From contig OZ221969.1 in NCBI GenBank assembly GCA_965119715.1, positions 248,001 to 312,000 on the forward strand: DNA of 64,000 nt, read 5' to 3'. The notes below the pieces were generated by a model, which saw nothing but the letters and a program-made list of their open reading frames with translations, had not been told where the DNA came from and made no database searches. The first letter of the stretch is position 1, and every line of letters begins with the position of its first letter. Shown here piece by piece: positions 18,342 to 26,931 of this stretch. This DNA comes from JASBYZ01 sp029983705. GTDB taxonomy: Bacteria > Actinomycetota > Coriobacteriia > Coriobacteriales > JAEZZM01. Position numbers and translations under genes: made by a program.

Positions 18342-19280
18342 CTAAAGTACTTTATCGCCCACGTATTCGTGAACGGTTGCATTTTCTTTGATAATTTTCT
18401 TGAGGTTTTCAATATAAGATAGGGAAAGTCCGGATGGGGTTCTGTCCTGATGAATCAGGTAGCCAACCACCATTTTGATATCTACCTCAAGCGGAATTGG
18501 GACAATGTTTGAAAGCATCTCAGTGGAGCGAACACCAGTGGAGATGGTATATCCGTTATAGTCAGTTAAAAGATCTGTCAGCGTTCCTCTGTCACTCATA
18601 ATAATTTTTTGCTTGGTAGGAAGCTTTGACAGAGGCTCCTCAGAAAAGTAGAGCGAGGAGTCCGTACCCTGTTCAAATGAGTAGCGAGGGTAATCAGCTA
18701 AATCTTTTGGTTTAAGCTTCTTCTTTTTTGCAAGCGGATGATTTATACCAACAAAGACGTGTGGTTGCGCTAAAAAGAGCGTCTTAAAGCTTAACTGAGC
18801 ATCATTAAAACTGCGCTCAAGTACCTTTTTATTATCTTCGTCCAAATAGAGCACGCCAATATCACTACTAAAGTTTGAGACGGTATCGATAATTTCATAG
18901 GTGCGCGTTTCTCGTAAAATAAACTCATAGGCATTATCTCTAAATTCTTCAATAGTTTTAATAAAAGCCTGAACACAAAAGGCATAATGTTGAGAAGATA
19001 CGGCAAGACGTAGTGGGGTTTGCTTGTCTTTAGTAAAATGCTGGTGTATGAGGTCGCTTTGCTCAATAATTTGTCGAGCGTAGGCTAAAAACTCCGTACC
19101 ATCATTGGTAAGTGAGATTCCTCTGTTAGAGCGCTCAAAAAAGGTTAGCCCAAACTCTTCTTCCAAATCCTTTATGGCAGTTGATAAGTTTGACTGAGAT
19201 GAGTAGAGGTTTCTTGCCGCTGCATTAATTGAACCATGCTCTACTATTGCAATATAATATTTAAGCTGTTGTAAAGTCAT
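18342..19280 (-). CDS. LysR-family transcriptional regulator
   Basis: 312 residues. Complete winged helix-turn-helix at the N-terminus (LQQLKYYIAIVEHGSINAAA, then SQSNLSTAIKDLEEEFG) and a periplasmic-binding-protein-like effector domain from about residue 90. That effector domain is visibly homologous to the stand-alone protein encoded at 21016-21678: both have S-[SG]-QHY near the start, an HPL segment, and D-R-[GA]-[ST]-L-T followed by NGYTI. Likely regulates the adjacent transporter and reductase genes and possibly the divergent ligase/oxidoreductase operon. The inducer is unknown. Confidence 0.93.
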   Translation of the reverse strand: MTLQQLKYYIAIVEHGSINAAARNLYSSQSNLSTAIKDLEEEFGLTFFERSNRGISLTNDGTEFLAYARQIIEQSDLIHQHFTKDKQTPLRLAVSSQHYAFCVQAFIKTIEEFRDNAYEFILRETRTYEIIDTVSNFSSDIGVLYLDEDNKKVLERSFNDAQLSFKTLFLAQPHVFVGINHPLAKKKKLKPKDLADYPRYSFEQGTDSSLYFSEEPLSKLPTKQKIIMSDRGTLTDLLTDYNGYTISTGVRSTEMLSNIVPIPLEVDIKMVVGYLIHQDRTPSGLSLSYIENLKKIIKENATVHEYVGDKVL

Positions 19281-19304
19281 CTTTCCTCTTTAAGGACGTG
19301 TGCT

Positions 19305-19484
19305 ATGGTATGCCCAAACTGCGGAGCTGAAAATAAGAATAGCGCAACTATATGTACTAAGTGCAAACACGACTTGAGCTCTTATAGAGCCATTCGCAGA
19401 AAGTCACTCGCCCTTGGCATCCTTGCGGGCCTTGCCGTTTTGATTTTAGGCATAATTTTATATCGTCTAATCATGCCATCATAG
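19305..19484 (+). CDS. Small zinc-ribbon protein with one membrane helix
   Basis: 59 residues. ATG preceded by AAGGA with an 8-nt spacer. The N-terminus has two CxxC knuckles (CPNC at 3-6 and CTKC at 17-20), the layout of a zinc-ribbon. A basic linker (RRK) and one hydrophobic helix of about 20 residues (LALGILAGLAVLILGIILYR) follow, leaving the ribbon in the cytosol. It is divergent from the LysR gene and precedes the CoA-ligase operon. Small zinc-ribbon/TM proteins of this type are common, but the function is unknown. Confidence 0.75.
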   Translation: MVCPNCGAENKNSATICTKCKHDLSSYRAIRRKSLALGILAGLAVLILGIILYRLIMPS

Positions 19485-19652
19485 CCCCAAATTCTTAAAC
19501 AGTCGCAGTTAATTAAGTATATCAATTTTTTAGATAGCTAATATCCTCATCTTCGTATACGCAAAATACTTGTAATAAAGCTATAAAACATGTTTCTATA
19601 ATCAACGTCATTAATTGTTCAGCAATCAAAAGTAAAGGAATGCGCAGCTAAG

Positions 19653-20993
19653 ATGAGATACACTAAAAACATTGAGGACAAGTACTACCATCCTGAGATA
19701 GAGACTTTACCTCGCCCACAACTAGAAGAACTACAATTTAAATACCTGCAAGACCTACTCGTTTTTGCATATAATAACAGTCCATATTACAAAAGAGCCT
19801 GGGATGAATTTGGACTAGACCCAAAGAATTGCAAGAGCCTCAAAGATATCGAGGCTTATCCTTTTGTTGATAAAAAGACTGAGCGTGAAACCCAACATGT
19901 TGGAAGCTTTTTTGGTGAGCTTTGCTGCGTAGATGAAGAAGAAGTAATATTTATGGCAACCTCTTCTGGCTCAACCGGAGTGCCTACGGTAAGCCCCTTT
20001 ACTCAAGAAGATTTTGATGTTTGGCAAGATGTTGAAGCCCGCCTCTTTTGGCAAGCAGGACTCAGACCTCACGACCGCTACGTGCACGGCTTAAACTTTG
20101 CACTCTATGTTGGTGGCCCTGATGTTATTGGAGCTCAAAAGCTTGGTGCAACCTGCATCTGGGTAGGAGCGGTACCATCTGATCGCCTCATATTTGTACT
20201 TGACCACTACCAACCAACCTGCATTTGGACCTCCCCTTCTTACGCATGGCACTTAGGTGAAATTATTAAGTCTAAGGGTAAAGACCCACGCACCGACTAC
20301 AATATCAATACCATTATTGTTGCTGGTGAGGCTGGCGGTTCAATCGATACCACCAGAGAGGCTATCGAAAACCTCTGGGGTGCTAAGGTTGTAGACTTTT
20401 ACGGACTGAGCGATATCTTTGGTGCCTGCGCTGCAGCTTGTGAGGCACATGATGGACTTCACATCGCAGAAGACCACATTTTGGTAGAAACTGTTGACCC
20501 TAACACTGGTGAGGTATTAGAGCCAGGAAGCGTTGGTGAGCTTGTCTACACTTCACTTCAAAAGCGTGCCCGTCCTCTTATTAGATTTAGAACTGGAGAC
20601 ATTGGCTGCGTTTCAACTGATACCTGTGAGTGCGGAAGAACGCTTGCAAGAATTCATGTGACCGGAAGAAAAGATGAGATGTTTGTGGTATCAGCGGTAA
20701 ATGTATTCCCAAGTGACGTTGAACATGTGGTAAGAGGCCTTAACTACCTCTCTGGTGAGTACTCAATTAGAGTCTACGATGAGGACTTTACCTCTAAGTA
20801 TGAGGTGTCAGTAGAGCGTGCCCAAAACATTGACACCCCTTATGATGAAATTGCTCAAAAAACCTTAGAGGCTCTTAAAGCCCACATAGGAGTACGTCCT
20901 CAAAAAGTTATTGTCTACGACTATGCAAAACTTGGAACTTCATCAGAGCACAAGGCAAAGCGCTTTATTGACGAGCGCAAGCACAACAACTAA
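19653..20993 (+). CDS. Phenylacetate-CoA ligase-family AMP-forming acyl-CoA ligase
   Basis: 446 residues, the usual PaaK size. Phosphate-binding loop ATSSGSTGVPTV near 101-112, adenylate region DFYGLSDIFGA, RFRTGDIG, and the C-terminal hinge HVTGRKDEMFVVSAVNVFP. The Cys pair in CECG near the C-terminus is common in PaaK homologues. It activates an aryl or related carboxylic acid to its CoA thioester, or runs in reverse. First gene of a transcript with the LysR-like effector protein and the four 2-oxoacid oxidoreductase subunits. An AGGA-like site lies 13 nt before the ATG. A three-codon mini-ORF (ATG at 19640) lies between and is probably not relevant. Confidence 0.9.
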   Translation: MRYTKNIEDKYYHPEIETLPRPQLEELQFKYLQDLLVFAYNNSPYYKRAWDEFGLDPKNCKSLKDIEAYPFVDKKTERETQHVGSFFGELCCVDEEEVIFMATSSGSTGVPTVSPFTQEDFDVWQDVEARLFWQAGLRPHDRYVHGLNFALYVGGPDVIGAQKLGATCIWVGAVPSDRLIFVLDHYQPTCIWTSPSYAWHLGEIIKSKGKDPRTDYNINTIIVAGEAGGSIDTTREAIENLWGAKVVDFYGLSDIFGACAAACEAHDGLHIAEDHILVETVDPNTGEVLEPGSVGELVYTSLQKRARPLIRFRTGDIGCVSTDTCECGRTLARIHVTGRKDEMFVVSAVNVFPSDVEHVVRGLNYLSGEYSIRVYDEDFTSKYEVSVERAQNIDTPYDEIAQKTLEALKAHIGVRPQKVIVYDYAKLGTSSEHKAKRFIDERKHNN

Positions 20994-21015
20994 GCAGCTA
21001 AGGAGACATGAAATC

Positions 21016-21678
21016 ATGGCAATAAGCAAAAGCTCGTTAAGCATATCAGGACAGCACTACCTATTTACTGCTCAAACCCTCGCACACTTAATTTTGGCTC
21101 GGGGAGGCGATAGCTACCACTACGTATTTAGATCTCAAAAAACTGAAGAGATTTTTGACGATGTACAAAGCGAAGCCTCTGAACTGGGAGTAATCATGCT
21201 CACCTCTCAAACTGAGGAGGTTATCAAAAAAGATCTTGACTCACGCGGGCTCACATTTACTAAGCTTGCAGAGTCTAAGCCTCAGGTAGCACTTCCTAAG
21301 TCACACCCTCTAGTAAATGCCTCTGAGCTTTCTTTAGATGAGCTTGAAGACTGGCCGTACGTCTACTTTGAGCAAAATCCAGACAACTCCTGGCACTATT
21401 TTGAGGAAGCTCTCTCTGATTACCCGCGCACAAAAACGCTTGCGACCACCGATAGAGCTTCTCTTACCGAACTTATTGTGGCGCTTAATGGCTACACTAT
21501 AACCTCGGGTATTTTAGTGGGAATTTCAGATGGAGGATCTCTACACACCTTACCGCTTAAGACTGATGTCCTCATTCAGCTTGGTATCGTTACTAAAAAG
21601 GATGCAGAGCTTGGGGAACTTGGAGAGGACTTTGTACGACGTCTTAAAAAGATTTTGGATAGATACGCACGTATTTAG
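21016..21678 (+). CDS. Stand-alone LysR-type effector-binding domain without a DNA-binding domain
   Basis: 220 residues from the ATG at 21016, which follows AAGGAG by 11 nt. The frame is open further upstream but only as a shadow of the ligase gene. The whole protein aligns by eye with residues from about 90 on of the LysR protein at 18342-19280: ISGQHYLF against VSSQHYAF, KSHPLVNASELSLDELEDWP against the HPLAKKKKLKPKDLADYP region, and TDRASLTELIVALNGYTITSG against SDRGTLTDLLTDYNGYTISTG. There is no helix-turn-helix and no signal peptide. It lies between the ligase and oxidoreductase genes, so it may bind a pathway intermediate, perhaps as a decoy or partner for the full LysR. Confidence 0.85.
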   Translation: MAISKSSLSISGQHYLFTAQTLAHLILARGGDSYHYVFRSQKTEEIFDDVQSEASELGVIMLTSQTEEVIKKDLDSRGLTFTKLAESKPQVALPKSHPLVNASELSLDELEDWPYVYFEQNPDNSWHYFEEALSDYPRTKTLATTDRASLTELIVALNGYTITSGILVGISDGGSLHTLPLKTDVLIQLGIVTKKDAELGELGEDFVRRLKKILDRYARI

Positions 21679-21687
21679 AGAAGGTAT

Positions 21688-22224
21688 TTGATTTATTTGA
21701 AAGAATTTATTTGGATAGGACGAGGTGGACAGGGCGCGTTTACAGCAGCGCGCCTCTTAGGTGCTGCCTTTGCATCAAAGCCAGGTATGTATAGCCTGGC
21801 TTTTCCTACATTTGGACCAGAGAGAAGAGGGGCTCCGGTAAACGCCTACACAAAGGTTGACAAGAAAAAAATTGGAAACCGCGCTCCCTCTCAAAAGGCA
21901 GATACACTTATCGTACTTGACCAGTCACTTTTAGAGCACAGATTGCTTGACAGTCTCAAGCCTGGCGGAAGGCTCTTACTTAATTCGTGTGATTACTTGA
22001 GCGATGAGCGCATCTTGTGCCTGGATGCAAAAGAACTTTCACTTGAAGTGCTTGGAAGAAATATCCCAAACACAGTCTTTTTAGGTGCAATTGCAGCTTT
22101 AGACAATGAGCTTGAACTGAGTGATATTGAGCTTGTCATTAAAGATCTCATGCCTAAAAAGCTTCAAGCTAAAAACATTAAGCTGATAAAGAAGGTATAT
22201 GGGGAGGTTAGAGGTGGCAGATAG
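21688..22224 (+). CDS. 2-oxoacid:ferredoxin oxidoreductase, gamma subunit
   Basis: 178 residues from a TTG at 21688 (AGAAGG lies close upstream; a second TTG at 21697 has better spacing, so the exact start is uncertain). Motifs of the gamma subunit: WIGRGGQGAFTAARLLGAAF and SLAFPTFGPERRGAPVNAY. It forms part of the CoA- and TPP-dependent complex that oxidatively decarboxylates 2-oxoacids. The next three genes encode delta, alpha and beta subunits. The end overlaps the region around the next gene's start (stop 22222-22224). Confidence 0.92.
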   Translation: MIYLKEFIWIGRGGQGAFTAARLLGAAFASKPGMYSLAFPTFGPERRGAPVNAYTKVDKKKIGNRAPSQKADTLIVLDQSLLEHRLLDSLKPGGRLLLNSCDYLSDERILCLDAKELSLEVLGRNIPNTVFLGAIAALDNELELSDIELVIKDLMPKKLQAKNIKLIKKVYGEVRGGR

Positions 22225-22573
22225 AAAAGACGTCTTAATACCAAAACTCTATGATGAGAAGCTTAGCCCAAAAGACTATGCGCACACGACCTGTTTTAGC
22301 TCAGGTTATTTGAGCCAAACAAATGCCTCGTGGCGAAGTGAGCGACCTGTTATTAACCTCAAAAAATGTACTGCCTGTATGCAGTGCTATATGTACTGCC
22401 CTGATGCAAGTATTTATAAGATCAAAAATCCACTTGAAGACTCTAAACATGAAGAGCTTGTTCAGGTGGATTTAGATTTTTGTAAGGGTTGCGGCATCTG
22501 TGTTGAAGTATGCCGTTTTGGAAGTATACGTATGGTTGAGGAAGCTTGCGAGTTTAGGGAGGATCTCATTTAG
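22214..22573 (+). CDS. 2-oxoacid:ferredoxin oxidoreductase, delta (ferredoxin) subunit
   Basis: 119 residues from GTG at 22214, chosen because GGGGAGG lies 6 nt upstream. An ATG at 22199 is also in frame but has no such site. Two [4Fe-4S] motifs: CTACMQCYMYCPD (CxxCxxCxxxC) and CKGCGICVEVCRFG. It carries electrons from the TPP site to free ferredoxin. The start lies within the last codons of the gamma gene, a sign of translational coupling. An N-terminal region of about 50 residues before the first cluster is typical of this subunit. Confidence 0.92.
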   Translation: MADRKDVLIPKLYDEKLSPKDYAHTTCFSSGYLSQTNASWRSERPVINLKKCTACMQCYMYCPDASIYKIKNPLEDSKHEELVQVDLDFCKGCGICVEVCRFGSIRMVEEACEFREDLI

Positions 22574-22575
22574 TT

Positions 22576-23760
22576 ATGCCACGTAAATTTTTATCGGGAG
22601 ATGAGGCAGTAGCTGAAGGTATCAGGCTTGCACAGCCAGATGTGATAAGTGCCTACCCTATAACTCCTCAAACTGTTACCCTTGAGCGTCTCTCAGAATT
22701 TGTTGCAAACGGAGAGCTTGAGAGCCATTACATGTACGTGGAATCTGAACACTCAGCGCTGGCTGCAGCTATTGGAGTGAGTGCAGCGGGCGCTCGTGCA
22801 TTTACTGCCACCTCTTCTCAAGGTCTCTTATATATGGCTGAGTGTCTTACCTATGCATCTGGCGGGCGCTTTCCTATTGTCATGATGAACGCCAATAGAG
22901 CAACAGCGCTTCCCTGGAATATCTATGGTGACCAGCGAGATTCTATTGCCTTACTTGACCACGGCTGGATTCAGGCCTATGCAGAAGATGCTCAAGAAGC
23001 ACTTGACCTCTGCTTGATGGCCTATAAAATTGCAGAGCATCCAGACGTTCTTACTCCTTTCATGATTAACTTAGACGGCTTTGCGCTTACCCATACTTTT
23101 GAATCAGTGGATGTACCAGACAACAAAGATGCACTGGACTTTGTGGGAAGGTATGAGGCCTTTAACTGCTTTAGCTTTGATGAGCCAAAAAATATTGGCT
23201 ACTCAGCAGGACCTGCATATAACAAGTATTTTAAATATGATGAGCACCTTGGTATGAATTGCGCACTTAAGGTTATCGATGAGGTAGAGCGTGACTTTGA
23301 AGCACGCTTTGGCAGGTCTTATCCGGGAGCGCTTGAGAGCTACCGCATGGAAGATACTGAACTGTGCATACTTACCCTTGGCTCAATTTCTGGTCTGGTG
23401 CGTGAGTGCGTAGACATTGCGCGCGAGCGCGGAATCAAGCTTGGTCTTGTAAAGCTCAGATATCTCAGGCCTCTTCCCTCTGGGCAGCTTGCACAAGCTT
23501 TAGCTGGCATCAAAGCACTTTGTGTGCTTGAAAAGGACATCTCTTTTGGTGCAGAAGGAACGGTATTTACCAATATTAAATCCGTACTGTATGACTACAA
23601 GATCGAGCTTGAGTGCTTTAACGTAATAGCTGGCCTTGGTGGAGACGATATTTTGCCACAGGATATTAAGCAGATAGTTAATACGCTCGTAGACATCTCT
23701 CACAACAAGCCCTATAAGCGCCTTCAGTTTTTAGGCATTGACACTTTACAGGAGGGCTAG
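22576..23760 (+). CDS. 2-oxoacid:ferredoxin oxidoreductase, alpha subunit
   Basis: 394 residues, full-length PorA-type alpha subunit. Conserved AYPITPQTV, ESEHSALAAAIGVSAAGARA, and the loop TATSSQGLLYMAE. The C-terminal domain contains the typical GSISGLVRE and LEKDISFG segments. With the beta subunit it forms the TPP-binding heterodimer. Substrate could be pyruvate, branched-chain or aryl 2-oxoacids; the co-encoded PaaK-like ligase favours an aryl or bulky substrate, but this is inference. Confidence 0.93.
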   Translation: MPRKFLSGDEAVAEGIRLAQPDVISAYPITPQTVTLERLSEFVANGELESHYMYVESEHSALAAAIGVSAAGARAFTATSSQGLLYMAECLTYASGGRFPIVMMNANRATALPWNIYGDQRDSIALLDHGWIQAYAEDAQEALDLCLMAYKIAEHPDVLTPFMINLDGFALTHTFESVDVPDNKDALDFVGRYEAFNCFSFDEPKNIGYSAGPAYNKYFKYDEHLGMNCALKVIDEVERDFEARFGRSYPGALESYRMEDTELCILTLGSISGLVRECVDIARERGIKLGLVKLRYLRPLPSGQLAQALAGIKALCVLEKDISFGAEGTVFTNIKSVLYDYKIELECFNVIAGLGGDDILPQDIKQIVNTLVDISHNKPYKRLQFLGIDTLQEG

Positions 23761-23763
23761 ACT

Positions 23764-24672
23764 ATGGCTGCTATTAACCATAAAACTTTACGAGAAGACG
23801 AGTTTTTCTTTGGACATAAGGCCTGTGCTGGTTGCGGAGCTTCTTTAGTGTTGCGCCACGTGCTTAAAATTTTAGGCCCAAACGCCGTGTCAGTACTTCC
23901 GGCAGGATGTATGTCTGCGGTTGGATTTAACTTTCCTAACCTTGCCTTTCAAAACAACTCAATGATTTCTCCTTTTGCAGCTACCGCCCCTGTTATGAGT
24001 GGCATTAGAGCTGGTTTTGATATGAGAAAAAAGCGGGGCGATAAGATCCCTGATGATTTTTGTGTAGTAGGCTTTGCAGGAGATGGAGCAACTGCAGATA
24101 TTGGACTTGCTGCACTTTCAGGCGCAATAGATAGAGATGATAATCTACTCTACATTTGCTATGACAATGAAGCCTACATGAACACCGGCGTTCAAAAGTC
24201 ATCGCTCACTCCTTTTGGAGCTAAAACCACAAACACCCCGGTAGGTACCCAGATTCAAGGAGCACTCAGCAACAAGAAAAATATGTTTGAAATTGTGGCT
24301 GCACATAACATTTCTTATGCAGCAACTGCATCAATTGGCTACCTGCCAGACTTTCTTAAAAAAGTAGCCAAGGCAAAAGATATGCCTGGCACCAGATATA
24401 TTCATGTAATTGCTCCCTGCCCTACAGGATGGGGACATGCCGATAAAGACACTATCAACTTTGCTAAAGCAATTGTAGACTGCGGGCTTTGGTATTTAGC
24501 AGAATATGAGGCAGGTGACTATAAGATTAGCCGCCGACCAAAAAAGTTTGGCTCGATTAAAGACTATCTACACTCACAGTCTCGATTTAGAGCCCTTGAT
24601 GATGCAGCTATCGCACATATAGAAGCAGAGCGCGACGCTAAGTGGGCTTACATAGATACTCACTGGAGCTAG
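23764..24672 (+). CDS. 2-oxoacid:ferredoxin oxidoreductase, beta subunit (TPP-binding)
   Basis: 302 residues. CAGCGASLVLRHVL near the N-terminus and the TPP/Mg motif GFAGDGATADIGLAALSGA followed by YICYDNEAYMNTG (GDG...N pattern). Cysteines in the N-terminal segment are those expected to hold a [4Fe-4S] cluster. Starts 3 nt after the alpha gene stop. Last gene of the operon; the stop codon lies inside a strong hairpin terminator. Confidence 0.93.
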   Translation: MAAINHKTLREDEFFFGHKACAGCGASLVLRHVLKILGPNAVSVLPAGCMSAVGFNFPNLAFQNNSMISPFAATAPVMSGIRAGFDMRKKRGDKIPDDFCVVGFAGDGATADIGLAALSGAIDRDDNLLYICYDNEAYMNTGVQKSSLTPFGAKTTNTPVGTQIQGALSNKKNMFEIVAAHNISYAATASIGYLPDFLKKVAKAKDMPGTRYIHVIAPCPTGWGHADKDTINFAKAIVDCGLWYLAEYEAGDYKISRRPKKFGSIKDYLHSQSRFRALDDAAIAHIEAERDAKWAYIDTHWS

Positions 24673-24698
24673 AGATACTTCTCTAGCTCCGTGTTTTT
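24665..24698 (+). terminator. Rho-independent terminator after the oxidoreductase operon
   Basis: Perfect 11-bp stem GGAGCTAGAGA / TCTCTAGCTCC with a TACT loop, followed by GTGTTTTTT. The left arm contains the beta-subunit TAG stop, so the terminator overlaps the coding end. Confidence 0.85.
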
Positions 24699-24702
24699 TA
24701 AA

Positions 24703-26046
24703 CTAAAATTCAAGTCCTTCAAGACGATCAAAGATTACATCTTTTCTAGTTAAGAAATCCCAAGGATCAAAGATGTGATCAAGTTTTTCAGAGTCAATAT
24801 GGACGCGCTCATCTTGTTCAATACGCTCACGAAGGCTTAAGCCCTCTTTAGCATGCTGGATATCATTCCAAACTTCCATTGAGTTTGACTGTACAATCTC
24901 ATAGGCAGCCTCACGGGTAATACCGGTATCTACCAGTGCGAGAAGAAGCTTAGATGAGAAGATAAGACCACGAGTTTTATTGAGGTTAAAAAGCATAGAT
25001 TCTGGATAGAGCACCATACCCTCAAGTATCCACTCAAGTTTTGAAAGTATGTAGTTAAGCGCAATAAAAGAATCCGCCTGAGCTACACGCTCTGCTGATG
25101 AGTGAGAAATATCTCTCTCGTGCCAAAGTGCCACGTTATCATAGGCAACTTGAGCATTTGCTTTTACCAGGCGAGACATACCGCAAATACGCTCAGCGGT
25201 GATTGGGTTTCTTTTGTGTGGCATTGCCGATGAGCCCTTTTGGCCCTTCTTAAATGGCTCTTCTGACTCAATGGTATCTGATTTTTGAAGCGCTCTAATC
25301 TCTGTTGCAATTCTCTCACAGCTTGCAGCAATGCAGGCTAAAGCTGATGCAAGTTGTGCATGTCTGTCTCGAGAAATTACCTGAGTAGAAAGAGGGTCAT
25401 GCTTTAGCTTGAGCTTCTCGCACACATACTCTTCTACAAAAGGATCAATATTTGAGTAGGAGCCAACCGCACCAGAGATTGCTCCGTAAGCAATCATTTC
25501 ACGAGCCTGCTCAAGGCGGATAATAGAGCGTTTAATCTCCCATGCCCATGAGGCAAACTTCATGCCAAATACCATAGGCTCAGCATGAATACCGTGGGTT
25601 CTTCCCACACATAAGGTCTCTTGCTCTTCAAAGGCGCGTACCTTACAGGTTTCGCCAATCTTTTTGAGCTGTGAGAGCAAGATGTCTACCGCTTGAGTAA
25701 GTTGATAGCAAAGCGCAGTATCTCCCAAGTCAGAGCTTGTCATACCGTAGTGAATCCAGCGAGAAGGCTTTGGCTCGCCCTCTTTTACGTCCTTATCGAC
25801 AAACTCACCCATATTGGTTAGAAATGCGATAACATCGTGGTTGGTTACTGCCTCAATTTCATCTACGCGAGCCTTGTCAAAGTTTGCATGCTCTCTAATC
25901 CACTGAGCCTCTTCTTTTGAGATGCCAATCTGTCCAAGTTTAGCCTGGGCCTCACATGCAAGCACTTCTATCTCTTGCCAGATCTTGTACTTGTTTTCAG
26001 TTGAGAAAATGCTTCTCATTTCTTCGCGGGTGTAGCGCTCAATCAT
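24703..26046 (-). CDS. purB: Adenylosuccinate lyase
   Basis: 447 residues. Cleaves SAICAR and adenylosuccinate (steps in IMP and AMP synthesis). Fumarase/aspartase-superfamily signature GSSAMPHKRNPI with the mobile catalytic loop; also MTSSDLGDTALCYQL near residue 90 and GRTHGIHAEPMVFG with the catalytic His. Encoded alone, away from the two pur clusters, convergent with the oxidoreductase operon. The ATG start fits the conserved IERYTREEM N-terminus. Confidence 0.96.
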   Translation of the reverse strand: MIERYTREEMRSIFSTENKYKIWQEIEVLACEAQAKLGQIGISKEEAQWIREHANFDKARVDEIEAVTNHDVIAFLTNMGEFVDKDVKEGEPKPSRWIHYGMTSSDLGDTALCYQLTQAVDILLSQLKKIGETCKVRAFEEQETLCVGRTHGIHAEPMVFGMKFASWAWEIKRSIIRLEQAREMIAYGAISGAVGSYSNIDPFVEEYVCEKLKLKHDPLSTQVISRDRHAQLASALACIAASCERIATEIRALQKSDTIESEEPFKKGQKGSSAMPHKRNPITAERICGMSRLVKANAQVAYDNVALWHERDISHSSAERVAQADSFIALNYILSKLEWILEGMVLYPESMLFNLNKTRGLIFSSKLLLALVDTGITREAAYEIVQSNSMEVWNDIQHAKEGLSLRERIEQDERVHIDSEKLDHIFDPWDFLTRKDVIFDRLEGLEF

Positions 26047-26094
26047 AAAAGCTTCGCTCCTTGCCGTATTAGTTTTTGCCTCTTATTAGTATAG

Positions 26095-26928
26095 CTAAGC
26101 TAGGTAGCGGCGAAGCGCAAAATATGCAGGAGAATATTTCTCTTTTACTTGAGGATTATTAACCGTCTTTATGGTGCTTAGTTTTTCAAGCTTTCTCAGG
26201 CGCACTCTCTTGGTAAGACCTCTACCTATTAAAAATGAGAAACAGGTTAGGCTTAGGTATGAAAGCACTACAAGAGCTGGATATATTGGAAAAGGCAGCC
26301 CTAAGAGCAGGTCATCTAAAAATGGTGGGTCAAGATAGAAGTGATAATTTGCCTGCAAAGCTGTATCTATAGGAAAGCTTAAGCTGATGTATATTGCCAT
26401 AAACACGAGCATGCGACGAAGATCTTTTATAGGAAAGGTATAACCCTTGCCCCAAAACATAATAATTAAAGAGGTGTAGATAAGGCAGGCGTGGTTATAC
26501 CAGTATGAAACAATTGTTGGGTGAGGCCACTGATAGGGCTCAGCTGTTACTACTAAAAGCGAGGCAATAGCATAAAAGCCCCAGTATACGCATATTACTT
26601 TTGTATACTTATTGTGAGTGATAAGCGTGAAGGCGCCCAAAAGTATTGCAAGTCTGCAGGTATACAGTGGCAGAGTATCTGTTGTAAAAATTCCGTTATA
26701 CACATGCCAGCCGTAGTAGCAAAGCGCTACGCACACCGTACTCACTGCAATCCATATTTCTACTGCACGCCTGAGACGTGGGTGATTATTAAAGAAATTT
26801 GCAGAAAAGACCACTCCTACTCCTATAAGAGCTATGCAAGTTAAAAGTAAGAGATGTTCACTTAAATAAGGTAAAAAGAGAGCTTGTTCGTCCTGATATC
26901 TGAAGTAGTACGCTAAAGCATCAAGCAT
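26095..26928 (-). CDS. YwaF/TIGR02206-like integral membrane protein
   Basis: 277 residues, about 7 membrane helices, no long soluble domain. The Leu-Tyr-Thr-Cys-Arg segment (TLPLYTCRLAILLGAF) and the conserved WPHPTIVSYWYNH region, followed by FWGKGY, resemble the TIGR02206 / YwaF family of unknown function. Length matches that family (about 230-280). A short basic tail (LRKLEKLSTIK) is cytosolic. Divergent from gdhA with about 155 nt between. Confidence 0.7.
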   Translation of the reverse strand: MLDALAYYFRYQDEQALFLPYLSEHLLLLTCIALIGVGVVFSANFFNNHPRLRRAVEIWIAVSTVCVALCYYGWHVYNGIFTTDTLPLYTCRLAILLGAFTLITHNKYTKVICVYWGFYAIASLLVVTAEPYQWPHPTIVSYWYNHACLIYTSLIIMFWGKGYTFPIKDLRRMLVFMAIYISLSFPIDTALQANYHFYLDPPFLDDLLLGLPFPIYPALVVLSYLSLTCFSFLIGRGLTKRVRLRKLEKLSTIKTVNNPQVKEKYSPAYFALRRYLA

Positions 26929-26931
26929 TGA

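Noticed and set aside
19640..19651. Three-codon mini-ORF (ATG CGC AGC TAA) just before the ligase start
   Set aside because: Too short to support as a leader peptide. No attenuator hairpin was seen next to it.
20911..21015. N-terminal extension of the LysR-like effector protein (possible HTH)
   Set aside because: The upstream codons overlap the ligase gene in another frame. They read as low-complexity Thr/Ser/Gln, with no helix-turn-helix; the AAGGAG site marks the ATG at 21016.
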